A stretch of DNA of 64,000 bases from Agarivorans aestuarii (GCF_019670125.1 NZ_AP023033.1:4303501-4367500), one strand, 5' to 3'. Positions 47,140 to 56,283 are shown, counted from the first letter of the stretch. A program made the numbers and translations. The notes: generated by a model from the sequence alone, not told the origin.

Positions 47140-47928
47140 ATGTGTACTGTTAGTGTGCTTAAGCTTGGCCAGCAAACCGTGGTAACAATGAACCGCGACG
47201 AAGCGCGTCACCGCCATGAAGCGGGCATCAAACAACAAACTCATGGCGACACGCAATTGGTTTATCCAGTAGACGGGCAAGCTGGTGGTACTTGGTTTGG
47301 CTTTAACAATCATGGCTTGGTATTAGCCCTGTTAAATCGTTACCAAGATCCGCAACATAGCGGCGCACTAAGCCGAGGAAAAATCATTCCTCAAGCCTTA
47401 GCTTTAGGCAGTTATCAAGCGGTAACACAACACTTAGCAGAACAGAACTATCAGCACTTCAACCCCTTTGACTTGCTGTTGGTATCGGCCAAACATTGTC
47501 AGCATTTTAGCTGGAGCGGCAAACACTTAAGCCAGCAACAGCTTAACGACGAGGCGATTCAGCTCAGTTCTTCAGCCTTAAATACCCAGCAAGTATTGGC
47601 TAGCCGGAAACGCCGCTTCCAACAATGGCTAGAGCGTGAACCTAACTCTGCCGAACGAGTACTTAGCGATATTCACCTACAGCAATGCCAAGAAAACCGC
47701 AGCCATTCGGTACTTATGGACAGAGATGAAGCCCACAGCAAAAGCATTTGCCAAGTACGCCTAAGTGCCCAAGATAGCGAATTTGATTACTACCCAGAAG
47801 CTAGCCTACAAGCGTGGCGACAGCAACTTAGCCAAGCTACTCAGCCCTTAGACGCCAGCTTACTAGAGAAACAACAACACCAACTTTCCATCATCCGTTC
47901 TGATTTAATCGACGAGGTAACCCCATGA
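47140..47928 (+). CDS. NRDE/TANGO2-family protein
   Basis: A 262-residue protein that starts MCTVSVLKLG with Cys2, the position of the nucleophile in Ntn-hydrolase-like members, and has the NRDE motif at 18-21 followed by ARHRHEA. GGTWFGFNNHGLVLALLNR is the second conserved block. The animal relative TANGO2 is tied to lipid or heme handling, and the bacterial role is undefined. It starts directly after the DinB-like stop and overlaps the YHS gene by 4 bases (ATGA). Confidence 0.85.
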   Translation: MCTVSVLKLGQQTVVTMNRDEARHRHEAGIKQQTHGDTQLVYPVDGQAGGTWFGFNNHGLVLALLNRYQDPQHSGALSRGKIIPQALALGSYQAVTQHLAEQNYQHFNPFDLLLVSAKHCQHFSWSGKHLSQQQLNDEAIQLSSSALNTQQVLASRKRRFQQWLEREPNSAERVLSDIHLQQCQENRSHSVLMDRDEAHSKSICQVRLSAQDSEFDYYPEASLQAWRQQLSQATQPLDASLLEKQQHQLSIIRSDLIDEVTP

Positions 47929-48359
47929 AAAAGCTAATACTCGCCTTACTGTTTGTCTCCGGATACAGCTTTGCTGCAGATCCTATCTACACGTCTTGGT
48001 TTAATAACCTAGCCATCAAAGGTTACGATAGCGTGGCTTATTTTACTGAAAACAAACCAGTAGAAGGCAAAGAGAGTTTTGAATATGAATGGCAAGGTGC
48101 CACTTGGCGATTCAGCTCTGCTGATAACCTAGCTATGTTTAAAGCTGAGCCAGAAAAATACGCGCCCCAATATGGCGGCTATTGCGCCTATGCCGTAGCC
48201 AAGGGCAAAACAGCCAGTATTGAACCGGAACAATTCACCGTATTAGATGGCAAGCTATATCTCAATTACAACGCCAGTGTGCAACAAAAATGGACCGCCG
48301 ATCGCGATAACTTCATTGTAAGCGCAGATAAAAACTGGCCAGCAGTACTTAATGATTAG
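47925..48359 (+). CDS. Secreted YHS-domain protein
   Basis: A 144-residue protein with a signal peptide (residues 1-18, cleavage after SFA). The mature part carries a YHS-type domain: AIKGYDSVAYFTENKPVEG, then FSSADNLAMFKAEPEKYAP and YGGYCAYAVAKGK with the conserved Cys. The domain is thought to bind metal, and many secreted examples are uncharacterised. It overlaps TANGO2 by 4 bases and the next membrane gene by 8. Its presence in a lipid operon is notable. Confidence 0.85.
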   Translation: MKKLILALLFVSGYSFAADPIYTSWFNNLAIKGYDSVAYFTENKPVEGKESFEYEWQGATWRFSSADNLAMFKAEPEKYAPQYGGYCAYAVAKGKTASIEPEQFTVLDGKLYLNYNASVQQKWTADRDNFIVSADKNWPAVLND

Positions 48360-48744
48360 CAACTACCGCAAGCTAGTTAATCGGCTTAGTCCTTGGCAAA
48401 TAGCCTTGCTGGCTGCCTTGGTTTATGGCGCTTGGGCAGCCTTTGTAAATAGCGAACACGGTAACCAAGTGGCGCTAAAAGCAGGCTTAGTGCAAGGTAG
48501 CTACGCCTTTGTCTCTACTTGGTTAATTAGCTTTATTGCCAAATCGATGTTGGTTTACTGGGGCTATACTCAGAAGGTGCGTTGGTCGGCAATGTCGGTG
48601 GCTTGGTTAGTTATGCTGGCGATTCCAGTCTTGTTACATACTTGGCAACAAACACCCGATTTATTAGAAGCCATTCTGCCCGGTTTAGCCATTGGTAGCC
48701 TCTACCTGTGGAGTTATTGTCAGCAGTTAGAGCAACAAAGCTAA
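48352..48744 (+). CDS. Small four-helix membrane protein
   Basis: A 130-residue integral membrane protein with four hydrophobic segments (about residues 13-30, 45-62, 75-95 and 101-120). I do not recognise the family. The ATG at 48352 overlaps the YHS stop by 8 bases. It is the last gene of the operon that begins with the ATP-grasp gene, and it converges on the next minus-strand gene 13 bases away. Confidence 0.65.
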   Translation: MISNYRKLVNRLSPWQIALLAALVYGAWAAFVNSEHGNQVALKAGLVQGSYAFVSTWLISFIAKSMLVYWGYTQKVRWSAMSVAWLVMLAIPVLLHTWQQTPDLLEAILPGLAIGSLYLWSYCQQLEQQS

Positions 48745-48757
48745 GCCGTTGTTCTAA

Positions 48758-49267
48758 CTAGTGCTGCTCTTCGCCTACGTGTTCTGGGTGTTGATCTGCG
48801 CTGGGCGGTACCGCGCTAAGATAAGCATAATCAATTTTAGCTTGCTCTTCTTTTGCTCGACGTCGCTGAACCTGATAGTGCTGCAAACGCTTCACTTTTC
48901 TGCTTTGAGGGTTGGTCCAAGCCACATATACCAACAAACCTAAGCTCATCATACTTGCGGCACTAAACAAAGCGGCGATAGAAGACTCCACCAAACTGGT
49001 GGCAAAAATCATATTTAAGATATGCACTACCGCAATAGCGGTAAGCAACAAGCGACCGTGTAAGCTGCCATGTAGCAGTGAATAACTGGCTAACACGCTA
49101 AGAAACAGCAGCACTAGTGCAAATTCAAAGCGTAAAGGAAAGATCCAAACTCGCTGGATAATGTGAGTATCAGAGAAGCCGCCACTAAAAGCAGTGGCTA
49201 GAAATGCCAATAATGCACAAGCAATATAAGCGCTCATCGCCAGTTTGAGCATTCTGGTATGGCTCAT
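48758..49267 (-). CDS. Unknown four-helix membrane protein
   Basis: A 169-residue protein with four hydrophobic segments (about residues 8-27, 38-58, 69-88 and 95-113) and a charged cytoplasmic tail that ends HPEHVGEEQH. The tail contains RKVKRLQHYQVQRRRAKEEQ, probably a short coiled coil. I chose the ATG at 49267 with GAGGA 7 bases upstream; a TTG at 49273 adds two residues. No family is recognised, and it is a single-gene unit. Confidence 0.6.
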   Translation of the reverse strand: MSHTRMLKLAMSAYIACALLAFLATAFSGGFSDTHIIQRVWIFPLRFEFALVLLFLSVLASYSLLHGSLHGRLLLTAIAVVHILNMIFATSLVESSIAALFSAASMMSLGLLVYVAWTNPQSRKVKRLQHYQVQRRRAKEEQAKIDYAYLSAVPPSADQHPEHVGEEQH

Positions 49268-49273
49268 GTTCAA

Positions 49274-49695
49274 GTCCTCAATCCTTGTTGGCCATGTTTA
49301 TATTATAAAACATAATTACCGACTTACTGACAAATGAACAATTAACCATGTCGCTAGCGCAATTTATCTGGCTATTCTGTGAGATCACCAACGAATACCG
49401 CTAGCATTTCCGTTGCCAGCGCAGTGGAGCAAAGTGCCATACCGCTTAACACAATAATTCCTAAGTACTTGGTCAATACAATGCTTAAAGCTAATACCTT
49501 GAGTATGCCTTCATTCATAGCGTTTCTTCCTATAAGCGGCTAAGAGGCCTACCATTGTGCTCAAAATATCGGCGCTTAATTGCGAGTCACTTCACCGCTT
49601 TAGCAAGCAAAGTTGGGATCGATTGAAACATTGATTGAAGACAAAGCCAGCTGCAGTAAAGCTATGAAAAGTTGGTATTTTTGAACTCAAGCAGA
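49274..49695. other. 422-base gap holding one small gene
   Basis: Apart from the 48-residue frame at 49372-49518, I see no gene, strong hairpin or recognisable operator here. Position 49519-49695 is the 3' flank of the second diguanylate cyclase and shows no clear terminator. Confidence 0.5.
49372..49518 (-). CDS. Possible 48-residue single-helix membrane protein
   Basis: The frame starts at the ATG at 49518 with GGAAG about 7 bases upstream and ends at TAG (49372-49374). The product begins MNEGILKVLALSIVLTKYLG and continues with a hydrophobic stretch through residue 34, giving one long or two short membrane helices, followed by an acidic tail (VFVGDLTE). It resembles no family I know. It has its own ribosome-binding site and an uninterrupted hydrophobic core, which support it as real, but it is short. 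Confidence 0.45.
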   Translation of the reverse strand: MNEGILKVLALSIVLTKYLGIIVLSGMALCSTALATEMLAVFVGDLTE

Positions 49696-51519
49696 TCAAA
49701 CATCGATATCCAAAACCGCTCGATTACGCCCTTGATTTTTTGCCTTATACAAACATCTATCGGCAAGTTCTAATAACTGAGTCGGATCAATGACATCATC
49801 GGGCTCAACCAAAATGCCGCCTATACTAATGGTAAGCACCGAACTTACCTTTGAGTCAGCATGCTCGATTTGTAGCTTGGCGACTTCTTGAACCACCTGT
49901 TCAGCCATTTTAGGCAGCTCTTGTTGATTCGCGTCAGAGACCAAAATTGCAAATTCTTCACCACCTACCCGCGCCACACAATCTTCACTTCGCTTTACCA
50001 CTTCGGTCAGCGCTTTAGCCACTAGCTTTAAGGCTTCATCACCTTGTACGTGCCCATAGTGGTCGTTATAAGCTTTGAAATAATCAATGTCGGCCATCAG
50101 CACTGCCAGCTGGGCTTTATGACGTCGCGCACTGGTAACCGCTCGGTTCAACTCTCGTTTAAAAGGGCGTCGATTAACTAAACCGGTTAACTCATCGGTT
50201 TCGGCTAATACCTGCAAACGCTCATTCACTTGTAACAGTTCGTTTTGCAGGCGATTCATCGCTTGGTCATTTTTTTCGTTAATCAGCAAACCACTAATGG
50301 CAGCAGCAAACTGGCTAAGCAATACCACTTGGTAGTCGTCCCAAATCGCGCAATAACTCAAGCTTACACAGTTAAGTAAACCAAAAGCCTTGTTACCATC
50401 GCTTAAAGGGATCCCAACAAAGGATTTAATGCCATATTGAGTAAGCAGCTGATACTCCGCGGGAGCATGCCGTTTAAGCTTATTCACATCATTCACTACA
50501 ATGGGCGCAACGCTAACCAAACGTCGTTTTAATTCGTTAAGCTGGCTTAAGTCCACCTGCTCAATCGGTGCTAAATGGCCGGGAATACTCCATACGTCTC
50601 GATAGATGGCTTGCTGGCGCTCAAATTCGAGCACCACCACCCTTTCAACCGGAAACAAACTGCCTATGGCGGAAGTAGCGCGTTGCAATAAAGCTTTTGA
50701 ATTACTGGAGCTTTGGTTAAGAAAAGACAAGGAGATTTCTGATAACAGCTGGTTGGCTTCGGTTTGCCAGTTAAGCACTGCAGTGCGTTGCTCAACGGTT
50801 TCTTCAAGCACTTGGCGATGCTGGTGCAGTTGCTGCTCGGCTTCTAAACGCGCATCTAAACCACGTCGTAAACGCTGCTGCAACTGCTGCATAGAGCTGG
50901 CAACTAAGCCGATTTCGTCATTGCGTTTAAGTAGTTTACTCGGCAGCTGAACGACTTGCTGTTCTTCGGTAAATATCTGGTCTGCCGCCTCAGCTAAGCG
51001 GCGTAAGTCACCGGTGACAATGCGCCCAACTAACAACAAAATAATCAAACTCATTAAGAAAGTTTTTAGACCGTTAGTTAACAGTATTACCAAGGCTTGA
51101 GCTTTAATATCTTGCTTAATCAGCGATAAGTCTAAGCCCACGGTAAGCTTGCCCAATGCAGTACCTTGGTGATTCAGTGAATAAACATAAAATTTCTGGC
51201 TTAAGTCCGCTTCACCAACGCCCGAAGCCATACCTTCGTCGGTTGAGAAATGAACCGATGACACGTATTGCTGCCGAACAAAACCTTGCAGCAAATCATC
51301 CAGCAGCTGGTAATCAATTTCCCATACTGCTCGCTCTATCGCGCTCAAGTTAGCTTGGTTATATTCATCAACCCACTGCTCAACATTTTTAACTGCGCCG
51401 GAAAAATTAAAAGCCAGTTGCACCGCTACAGATAACAAAGCAAACAAAGTACTGGCACTTACAATTAATATAACCAAACGTTTGGCAATGGGAGTGCGAA
51501 GTTTAAAAGCGCCTTTCAT
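49696..51519 (-). CDS. Membrane HAMP-GAF-GGDEF diguanylate cyclase
   Basis: A 607-residue protein. Two membrane helices (about residues 15-37 and 140-162) flank a small periplasmic domain, followed by HAMP (about 162-215), a coiled coil (to about 260), GAF (about 265-420) and GGDEF (about 440-600). The active-site loop is the canonical RVGGEEFAIL, preceded by TDELTGLVNRRPFKREL. No EAL domain. It lies 6 bases after a LuxP/RbsB-like periplasmic binding protein gene and is very probably co-transcribed, so the sensed signal may reach its small periplasmic domain through that protein. This architecture differs from the first diguanylate cyclase of the window. Confidence 0.88.
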   Translation of the reverse strand: MKGAFKLRTPIAKRLVILIVSASTLFALLSVAVQLAFNFSGAVKNVEQWVDEYNQANLSAIERAVWEIDYQLLDDLLQGFVRQQYVSSVHFSTDEGMASGVGEADLSQKFYVYSLNHQGTALGKLTVGLDLSLIKQDIKAQALVILLTNGLKTFLMSLIILLLVGRIVTGDLRRLAEAADQIFTEEQQVVQLPSKLLKRNDEIGLVASSMQQLQQRLRRGLDARLEAEQQLHQHRQVLEETVEQRTAVLNWQTEANQLLSEISLSFLNQSSSNSKALLQRATSAIGSLFPVERVVVLEFERQQAIYRDVWSIPGHLAPIEQVDLSQLNELKRRLVSVAPIVVNDVNKLKRHAPAEYQLLTQYGIKSFVGIPLSDGNKAFGLLNCVSLSYCAIWDDYQVVLLSQFAAAISGLLINEKNDQAMNRLQNELLQVNERLQVLAETDELTGLVNRRPFKRELNRAVTSARRHKAQLAVLMADIDYFKAYNDHYGHVQGDEALKLVAKALTEVVKRSEDCVARVGGEEFAILVSDANQQELPKMAEQVVQEVAKLQIEHADSKVSSVLTISIGGILVEPDDVIDPTQLLELADRCLYKAKNQGRNRAVLDIDV

Positions 51520-51525
51520 AACAGC

Positions 51526-52551
51526 CTACTCAGTAAACTGAAAGCTAAGCGGATTGCCGGCTTCTAGCAACAAGTTCTCAAACATCACGGCATCCCACTT
51601 TTTTTGTTTTACTGTCTCAAAAGCCTCTGTCCCTGGCTGCAACATGACAAACAAGGGAGCATTCACTTTACTTGCCAGTGCTTGTCCTTGAATATGTCGA
51701 TGAATCAAACTTAGTCCCCAACCCGCCGCGGTAAAGTGGCCACCCGCCAAGGCGCTAATTTCACCTTGCTCACGCAACAACAAGGCTTGTTGTGAGGTAT
51801 TTACGGTGCCAACAATCACATCCCTACCTGGTTGCTTTCCTAATTCTTTAATCGCTTTAATACTGCCAAAAGCCATGTGATCGTTAGCTGTCCACAGGTA
51901 TTTCAAATCGGGGTAACGTTTCAGCAAAACTTTGGTTTGTTGGTAGCTACGCTGCTCATCCCAATGGCCATAAATAACCTGCTTTAAGTCAACACCGGCT
52001 TGGTGTTGAAAAAAATCGACAGCGCCGGCTGTGCGCTCTACTGAAGCAGGAGTGGTTTTATCGCCCGAGATAATTACTGCTTCACCAGTCACTTGTTCGG
52101 CATTTAAGTACATGGATTGGGCCGTTTGATAACCCGCCCACAAATTGTTAGGCACGATGCAAGACAGCAAGTAGTTTTGCCAATGAGGATTATTATTACG
52201 AAGCTGTTGCTGTTCAACACTGACATCATTAAGCAAAACCAATACATAAACCGATTGCCCTTCTAGCAGGCTAAGCATACGAGGCAAGGCTTGCTTTTCG
52301 TTCACTAGCATGAGGTAATCGGGCAGCCGCTGATTGTTGATCATCCATTCGATGTGCTTAATCATTGAGTAATGATTACGCTCTCCATGAAAAGTACGGT
52401 AATCAAGCGCTAAACGCTTAGCGGCAGCATTAGCAAATAAATCTACGTCTTGCCAAAAGCTTTCTTCAGCTTTACCGGGGTTTATAAAAACCACCGACGC
52501 TTTTCCCCAAGCTATAGGACAAACCAACAACAAAAGTAGTAGGATTTTCAC
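51526..52551 (-). CDS. LuxP/RbsB-like periplasmic sugar-type binding protein
   Basis: A 341-residue secreted protein with a signal peptide (residues 1-17, cleavage after AWG). The mature fold is the two-lobed family-1 (Peripla_BP_4) type used by RbsB and LuxP: VVFINPGKAEESFWQDVDLF, GEAVIISGDKTTPASVERTA and LWTANDHMAFGSIKAI. The start is a GTG at 52551 with no strong ribosome-binding site. No ABC permease or ATPase is adjacent; a diguanylate cyclase starts 6 bases downstream. A signalling role similar to LuxP-LuxQ is therefore likely, with an unknown ligand. Confidence 0.82.
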   Translation of the reverse strand: MKILLLLLLVCPIAWGKASVVFINPGKAEESFWQDVDLFANAAAKRLALDYRTFHGERNHYSMIKHIEWMINNQRLPDYLMLVNEKQALPRMLSLLEGQSVYVLVLLNDVSVEQQQLRNNNPHWQNYLLSCIVPNNLWAGYQTAQSMYLNAEQVTGEAVIISGDKTTPASVERTAGAVDFFQHQAGVDLKQVIYGHWDEQRSYQQTKVLLKRYPDLKYLWTANDHMAFGSIKAIKELGKQPGRDVIVGTVNTSQQALLLREQGEISALAGGHFTAAGWGLSLIHRHIQGQALASKVNAPLFVMLQPGTEAFETVKQKKWDAVMFENLLLEAGNPLSFQFTE

Positions 52552-52658
52552 GTGCTAACTACCAACGCGACTAAATTTCACTTACTTAAAATATAAACCA
52601 CCCGCCAGATTTAGCGCGTCTAGTTAACTAAAAAAACCGTTTAAGCAGAAATAACAGC

Positions 52659-52685
52659 AAAAAAGCGCCAACTAGGCGCTTTTTT
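52659..52685. terminator. Bidirectional terminator downstream of Bcr/CflA gene
   Basis: AAAAAAGCGCC, loop AACTA and GGCGCTTTTTT make a perfect 11-pair stem with A and T tracts on both sides. It lies between the minus-strand efflux gene and the minus-strand binding protein gene and could terminate either direction. Confidence 0.85.
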
Positions 52686-52712
52686 CATAAATACTACAGC
52701 TAATTCAACTAG

Positions 52713-53882
52713 CTAATTACTGGTTTCAAACCGTAAGCCACCTTTGCAAATGGCTAGCGTCATGGCCGCAAATGGCAGCGCCATTAACAAGGCAAGTTGC
52801 TCGGTATTGGCTAAACCACTTACACCTAAGATGCCCACTAAACTTGCAGAACCGGTCATTTGTACAAAGCCCAATAAAGCAGAAGCCGTGCCCGCTTTGT
52901 CACCAAAAGGCGCTAAAGCGCTGCCAGTTCCCACTGCAATTAACAGACAAAAACCAATACTAGAAACAAATACCGGAGCCATAAACGCCAGCGGATGCAA
53001 TACTTGCTGGCCTAGTACTAAGGCAATGGCCGCGCCTGCCATCAAACTTGCGCCAAGCCATAAGCCAGCCGTTTGTCCGATCCGCTTAATCACTTGAGGG
53101 GCCAAGAACGCGGCCACGATATTAATGGCAGCGTTGCAGCCAAACCACAAGGCATAATCAGCACTAGATAGCTGCATATCCACCATTAAACGGCCAGCAG
53201 ACTGCGAAACATAGCCAATAATCATCGCCATACCCAACATCACTAACAGCGAATAAAAACGAAAGCTGGCTACAGTAATAACCGAATAGTAACGGCTAAA
53301 AGAATACAAGCGCCCAGTAAACACGTTAGCTTGAGGTTTAGTTTCTTTTAAACCAAATAGCAGCGCCAAAAATACCACCAGCGCAAATGCCACCATAAAC
53401 CAAAAGTTTGCTGCCCATGACCACCAATGGGTAAGCACGCCGCCTAACAAAGGTGCTAAGGCCGGTACGATGCAAATCACCCCGTTTAAATAGCTAAAGA
53501 TGTTTTTTGAGCGCTCGGCGCCAAATACATCACGCACCCCGGCAAATGCCGCCACCGACAAGCAACTGGCTGCCAGGCCTTGAGCTAAGCGCGCTAGCAT
53601 TAATAGCTCATAACTACTGGCTATCGCCGCCAAGGCAGAGCTCACCAAATATAACAGCGCACCTACCAAAGCCACTGGCCTACGGCCATAGCGGTCGGCC
53701 AATGGGCCCACTAACAACTGGCCAATACCAAAAGAAAACAGAAACACCGGAATTGCCTGAGCAATCCAAGCGACTGGCACCTCAAAAACATCTGCCATTT
53801 GCGGAATGGCGGGTAAGAAAATATCAATCGCTAAAGGTGAGAACAGCACCATTAACATGAATAGGGGTAAAGGCTTCGACAT
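52713..53882 (-). CDS. Bcr/CflA-family drug efflux transporter
   Basis: A 389-residue major-facilitator protein with about 12 membrane segments. SPLAIDIFLPAIPQMADVF and FLFSFGIGQLLVGPLADRYG with RRPVALVGAL are the Bcr/CflA signature. Family members export drugs such as bicyclomycin and chloramphenicol; the substrate here is unknown. I chose the ATG at 53882 with GGAG 6 bases upstream; the frame is open 9 codons further upstream. It is divergent from a LysR-type regulator, which may control it. Confidence 0.88.
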   Translation of the reverse strand: MSKPLPLFMLMVLFSPLAIDIFLPAIPQMADVFEVPVAWIAQAIPVFLFSFGIGQLLVGPLADRYGRRPVALVGALLYLVSSALAAIASSYELLMLARLAQGLAASCLSVAAFAGVRDVFGAERSKNIFSYLNGVICIVPALAPLLGGVLTHWWSWAANFWFMVAFALVVFLALLFGLKETKPQANVFTGRLYSFSRYYSVITVASFRFYSLLVMLGMAMIIGYVSQSAGRLMVDMQLSSADYALWFGCNAAINIVAAFLAPQVIKRIGQTAGLWLGASLMAGAAIALVLGQQVLHPLAFMAPVFVSSIGFCLLIAVGTGSALAPFGDKAGTASALLGFVQMTGSASLVGILGVSGLANTEQLALLMALPFAAMTLAICKGGLRFETSN

Positions 53883-53976
53883 AGCATGCTCCAAAAACGA
53901 GGTGGGCATTGTAAGTCCTGCACTTTATGAATCATAATGATAGTTTAGATTCACTCATAGTCCTCACAGGAATATC

Positions 53977-54915
53977 ATGTCTCAGCAATACGATCTTAAT
54001 CTACTGCGAGTTTTACTCACCTTGCTTGAGGAGCGCAGTGTTTCCAAAGCGGCAGATAAGCTATTCCTTACCCAATCGGCAGTGAGTAAGCAATTGGCCA
54101 AATTGCGTCAGCAGCTAAACGATCCTTTGTTTATTCGCCATGCCAGTGGCTTAAGCCCAACCCCAAGGGTACGCAGCCTAGAACCTAAATTGCGCCAGTG
54201 GCTGCAAAGTGCTAATGAAATGATTGAAGCAGAAGGCTTTGAGCCAGCGCTTAGCCAACGTAACTTTCGCTGCTGCCTTAATGAAACCTGTTTTGCCACC
54301 CTGTTGCCGCGCTTTTTTGGCAAACTCATGCAACAAGCACCCGGCTTAAAATTAGATACTCACAGGCTAGAACCCGGCAGTATGGAAGGCTTGCAAAAAG
54401 GCGAATTTGATTTAGCTATCGTCGCTCGCGATAACGACGAACGCGCGCCTAGTCATTATCAAGTAAAGCAATTGCCGCCTCAAATTCATAGCTTTGAGCT
54501 ACTTAGAGATGACCATGTTTGTTTAGTTAGAAAAGACCACCCAGTATTAAGCCAGCAATGGGATTTAGACTGCTACATGCAGCAAGCTCACCTAAATTGT
54601 GAATGTGAAGTGGGTGACCGTTGGTTATTGCACTCGGTGCTTGCAGAGCAAGGGCTGCATATTGAAAACAGCACCCTTACTGCAGATTTTTTTGCTGCGG
54701 CCTTGCTTTGCCAATCTAGCGACTTGGTGTTTACCTGCACGCGTAGTTTTGCCCAGCAAGTGGCAAAGACTCACCAACTAGAATTACTGCCTTTACCCAT
54801 TTACATGGCGCCGTTTAGCTACTTATTGGCTTGGCCACAACACTTAGAAAACGACCCGGCGCACAGCTGGCTGCGAGAGCTGATTATCGAGCATTGCCAT
54901 GAGGCCAAGCCTTAA
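53977..54915 (+). CDS. LysR-family transcriptional regulator
   Basis: A 312-residue LysR-type protein. The N-terminal DNA-binding domain covers LNLLRVLLTLLEERSVSKAA, FLTQSAVSKQLAKLRQQLND and LFIRHASGLSPTPR (about residues 7-65). The remaining part is the effector domain. It is divergent from a Bcr/CflA efflux gene, with 94 bases between starts, and so may control that gene. The effector is unknown. It is followed convergently by the antiporter gene with a 27-base gap. Confidence 0.88.
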   Translation: MSQQYDLNLLRVLLTLLEERSVSKAADKLFLTQSAVSKQLAKLRQQLNDPLFIRHASGLSPTPRVRSLEPKLRQWLQSANEMIEAEGFEPALSQRNFRCCLNETCFATLLPRFFGKLMQQAPGLKLDTHRLEPGSMEGLQKGEFDLAIVARDNDERAPSHYQVKQLPPQIHSFELLRDDHVCLVRKDHPVLSQQWDLDCYMQQAHLNCECEVGDRWLLHSVLAEQGLHIENSTLTADFFAAALLCQSSDLVFTCTRSFAQQVAKTHQLELLPLPIYMAPFSYLLAWPQHLENDPAHSWLRELIIEHCHEAKP

Positions 54916-54942
54916 GTTTAGCGGGTCTTAAGCTCAGCCTAG

Positions 54943-56136
54943 CTAAGATTCGTCTTGATTAAGTTTAAGTTTTTTCGCCAAAGGTTCGATAGCAGCACCT
55001 TGAATAAACACCGAATAAAGCACCACAAAAAACACCATGTGCATCATCTCTAACGCGCCTTCTACACCAGCCGCCGCGGGAATTAAGGCAAATACAATGG
55101 GGGTAGCCCCTTTTAAGCCAATCGATGAAATGAACAAACGCTTCTTCCAAGTGGCTTGGCGAAATGGCAAATAACACAGTTGCACCGCCAAGGGTCGCGC
55201 CACCAGCATCAAAATAGCGCTTGGGACTAAGGCAACCCACAATACATCTAGTAATTGTTGCGGGAAGATTTGCAGCCCTAGAATAATAAACATCACTGCT
55301 TGGGCTAACCACGACAAGCTATTAAAAAAGTGCTTATTCACTTCTTTACCACGCTTCAAGCCATTACCAATTACCACACCGCTCACGTAACAAGCTATTA
55401 GCACGTTACCGCCAGCTAACTCACTGCCATAAGTGGCTAAGATAAAACAGGCCAATACAAACACTGGAATTAAGCCATATTCTTGCAGGCTAATTTTACT
55501 TAACGCCAGTACACATACCTTGCCCACAATAAAGCCAATCGCCAATCCGCCAATGACTTGAACCGCCAAGGTTTGGCTAATTTCCATAGCCGATACGCCG
55601 CTGTCAGGTGACAAAGACAAAGCAGTAAGAATCACCACCATAATTAGCGCCACCGGGTCATTAGTGGCTGACTCAAACTCCAATACCGTATCGGTACTTT
55701 CTTTTAGTTTGAGCTTTTTCGATTCTAAAATTGAGAACACCGCAGCAGCATCGGTGGACGACACCACCGCAGCAAACAGCAAGCAATAGATAAAGTCGTA
55801 ATCAAATATTAGGTAAAAAATAGCGGCAAAAATAAACGAGGTGAACACCACCCCCAGCGAAGACAATACCCCACCTTCTTTATAAGCAACCTTAATACTT
55901 TGCAAAGGCGTATTAATACCGCCCACAAATACAATGATGTTTAAAGCAAAAGACCCCACCAGCGAAGTAACCGCCAGATTATCGTAAACAAAGTTGAATT
56001 CGCCATTACCAATGGATAAACCCACCCCCATAAAAATCAGCAGCGAAGGAATACCTAAGGTACGTGAAGGGTGATGTAATAAGATGCCAATAGCTATAAG
56101 ACTAGCAAGGCCAAGTAAAATCCACTGATAGGGCAT
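54943..56136 (-). CDS. CPA1-type cation/proton antiporter lacking a C-terminal domain
   Basis: A 397-residue protein with about 12 membrane segments. SSTDAAAVFSILESKKLKLK and EFESATNDPVALIMVVIL contain the transport-site Asp residues typical of the NhaP/NhaP2 group, which exchanges K+ or Na+ for H+. Characterised NhaP2 proteins are about 570-580 residues with a cytoplasmic TrkA_C region; here the chain ends soon after the last helix (LAKKLKLNQDES). GGAGAC precedes the ATG. The ion is not determined by the sequence. It is divergent from cpdB. Confidence 0.82.
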   Translation of the reverse strand: MPYQWILLGLASLIAIGILLHHPSRTLGIPSLLIFMGVGLSIGNGEFNFVYDNLAVTSLVGSFALNIIVFVGGINTPLQSIKVAYKEGGVLSSLGVVFTSFIFAAIFYLIFDYDFIYCLLFAAVVSSTDAAAVFSILESKKLKLKESTDTVLEFESATNDPVALIMVVILTALSLSPDSGVSAMEISQTLAVQVIGGLAIGFIVGKVCVLALSKISLQEYGLIPVFVLACFILATYGSELAGGNVLIACYVSGVVIGNGLKRGKEVNKHFFNSLSWLAQAVMFIILGLQIFPQQLLDVLWVALVPSAILMLVARPLAVQLCYLPFRQATWKKRLFISSIGLKGATPIVFALIPAAAGVEGALEMMHMVFFVVLYSVFIQGAAIEPLAKKLKLNQDES

Positions 56137-56283
56137 AGCGTCTCCGAATTTTTTGCCTATTTTATCATAGCTAAGACCATGAATTATTGTTGAAAAGCGT
56201 CTTTATTTTGCTATTGAGAGTGCCACCTTGCACCGCTCTGCTATGGTTTACTTTATTGTTTACTGTTTCCAAGCGGAGCCACC

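Noticed and set aside
54965-55312. Minus-strand frame of 115 codons within the antiporter gene
   Set aside because: A shifted frame of the antiporter with no ribosome-binding site and no coherent protein pattern.
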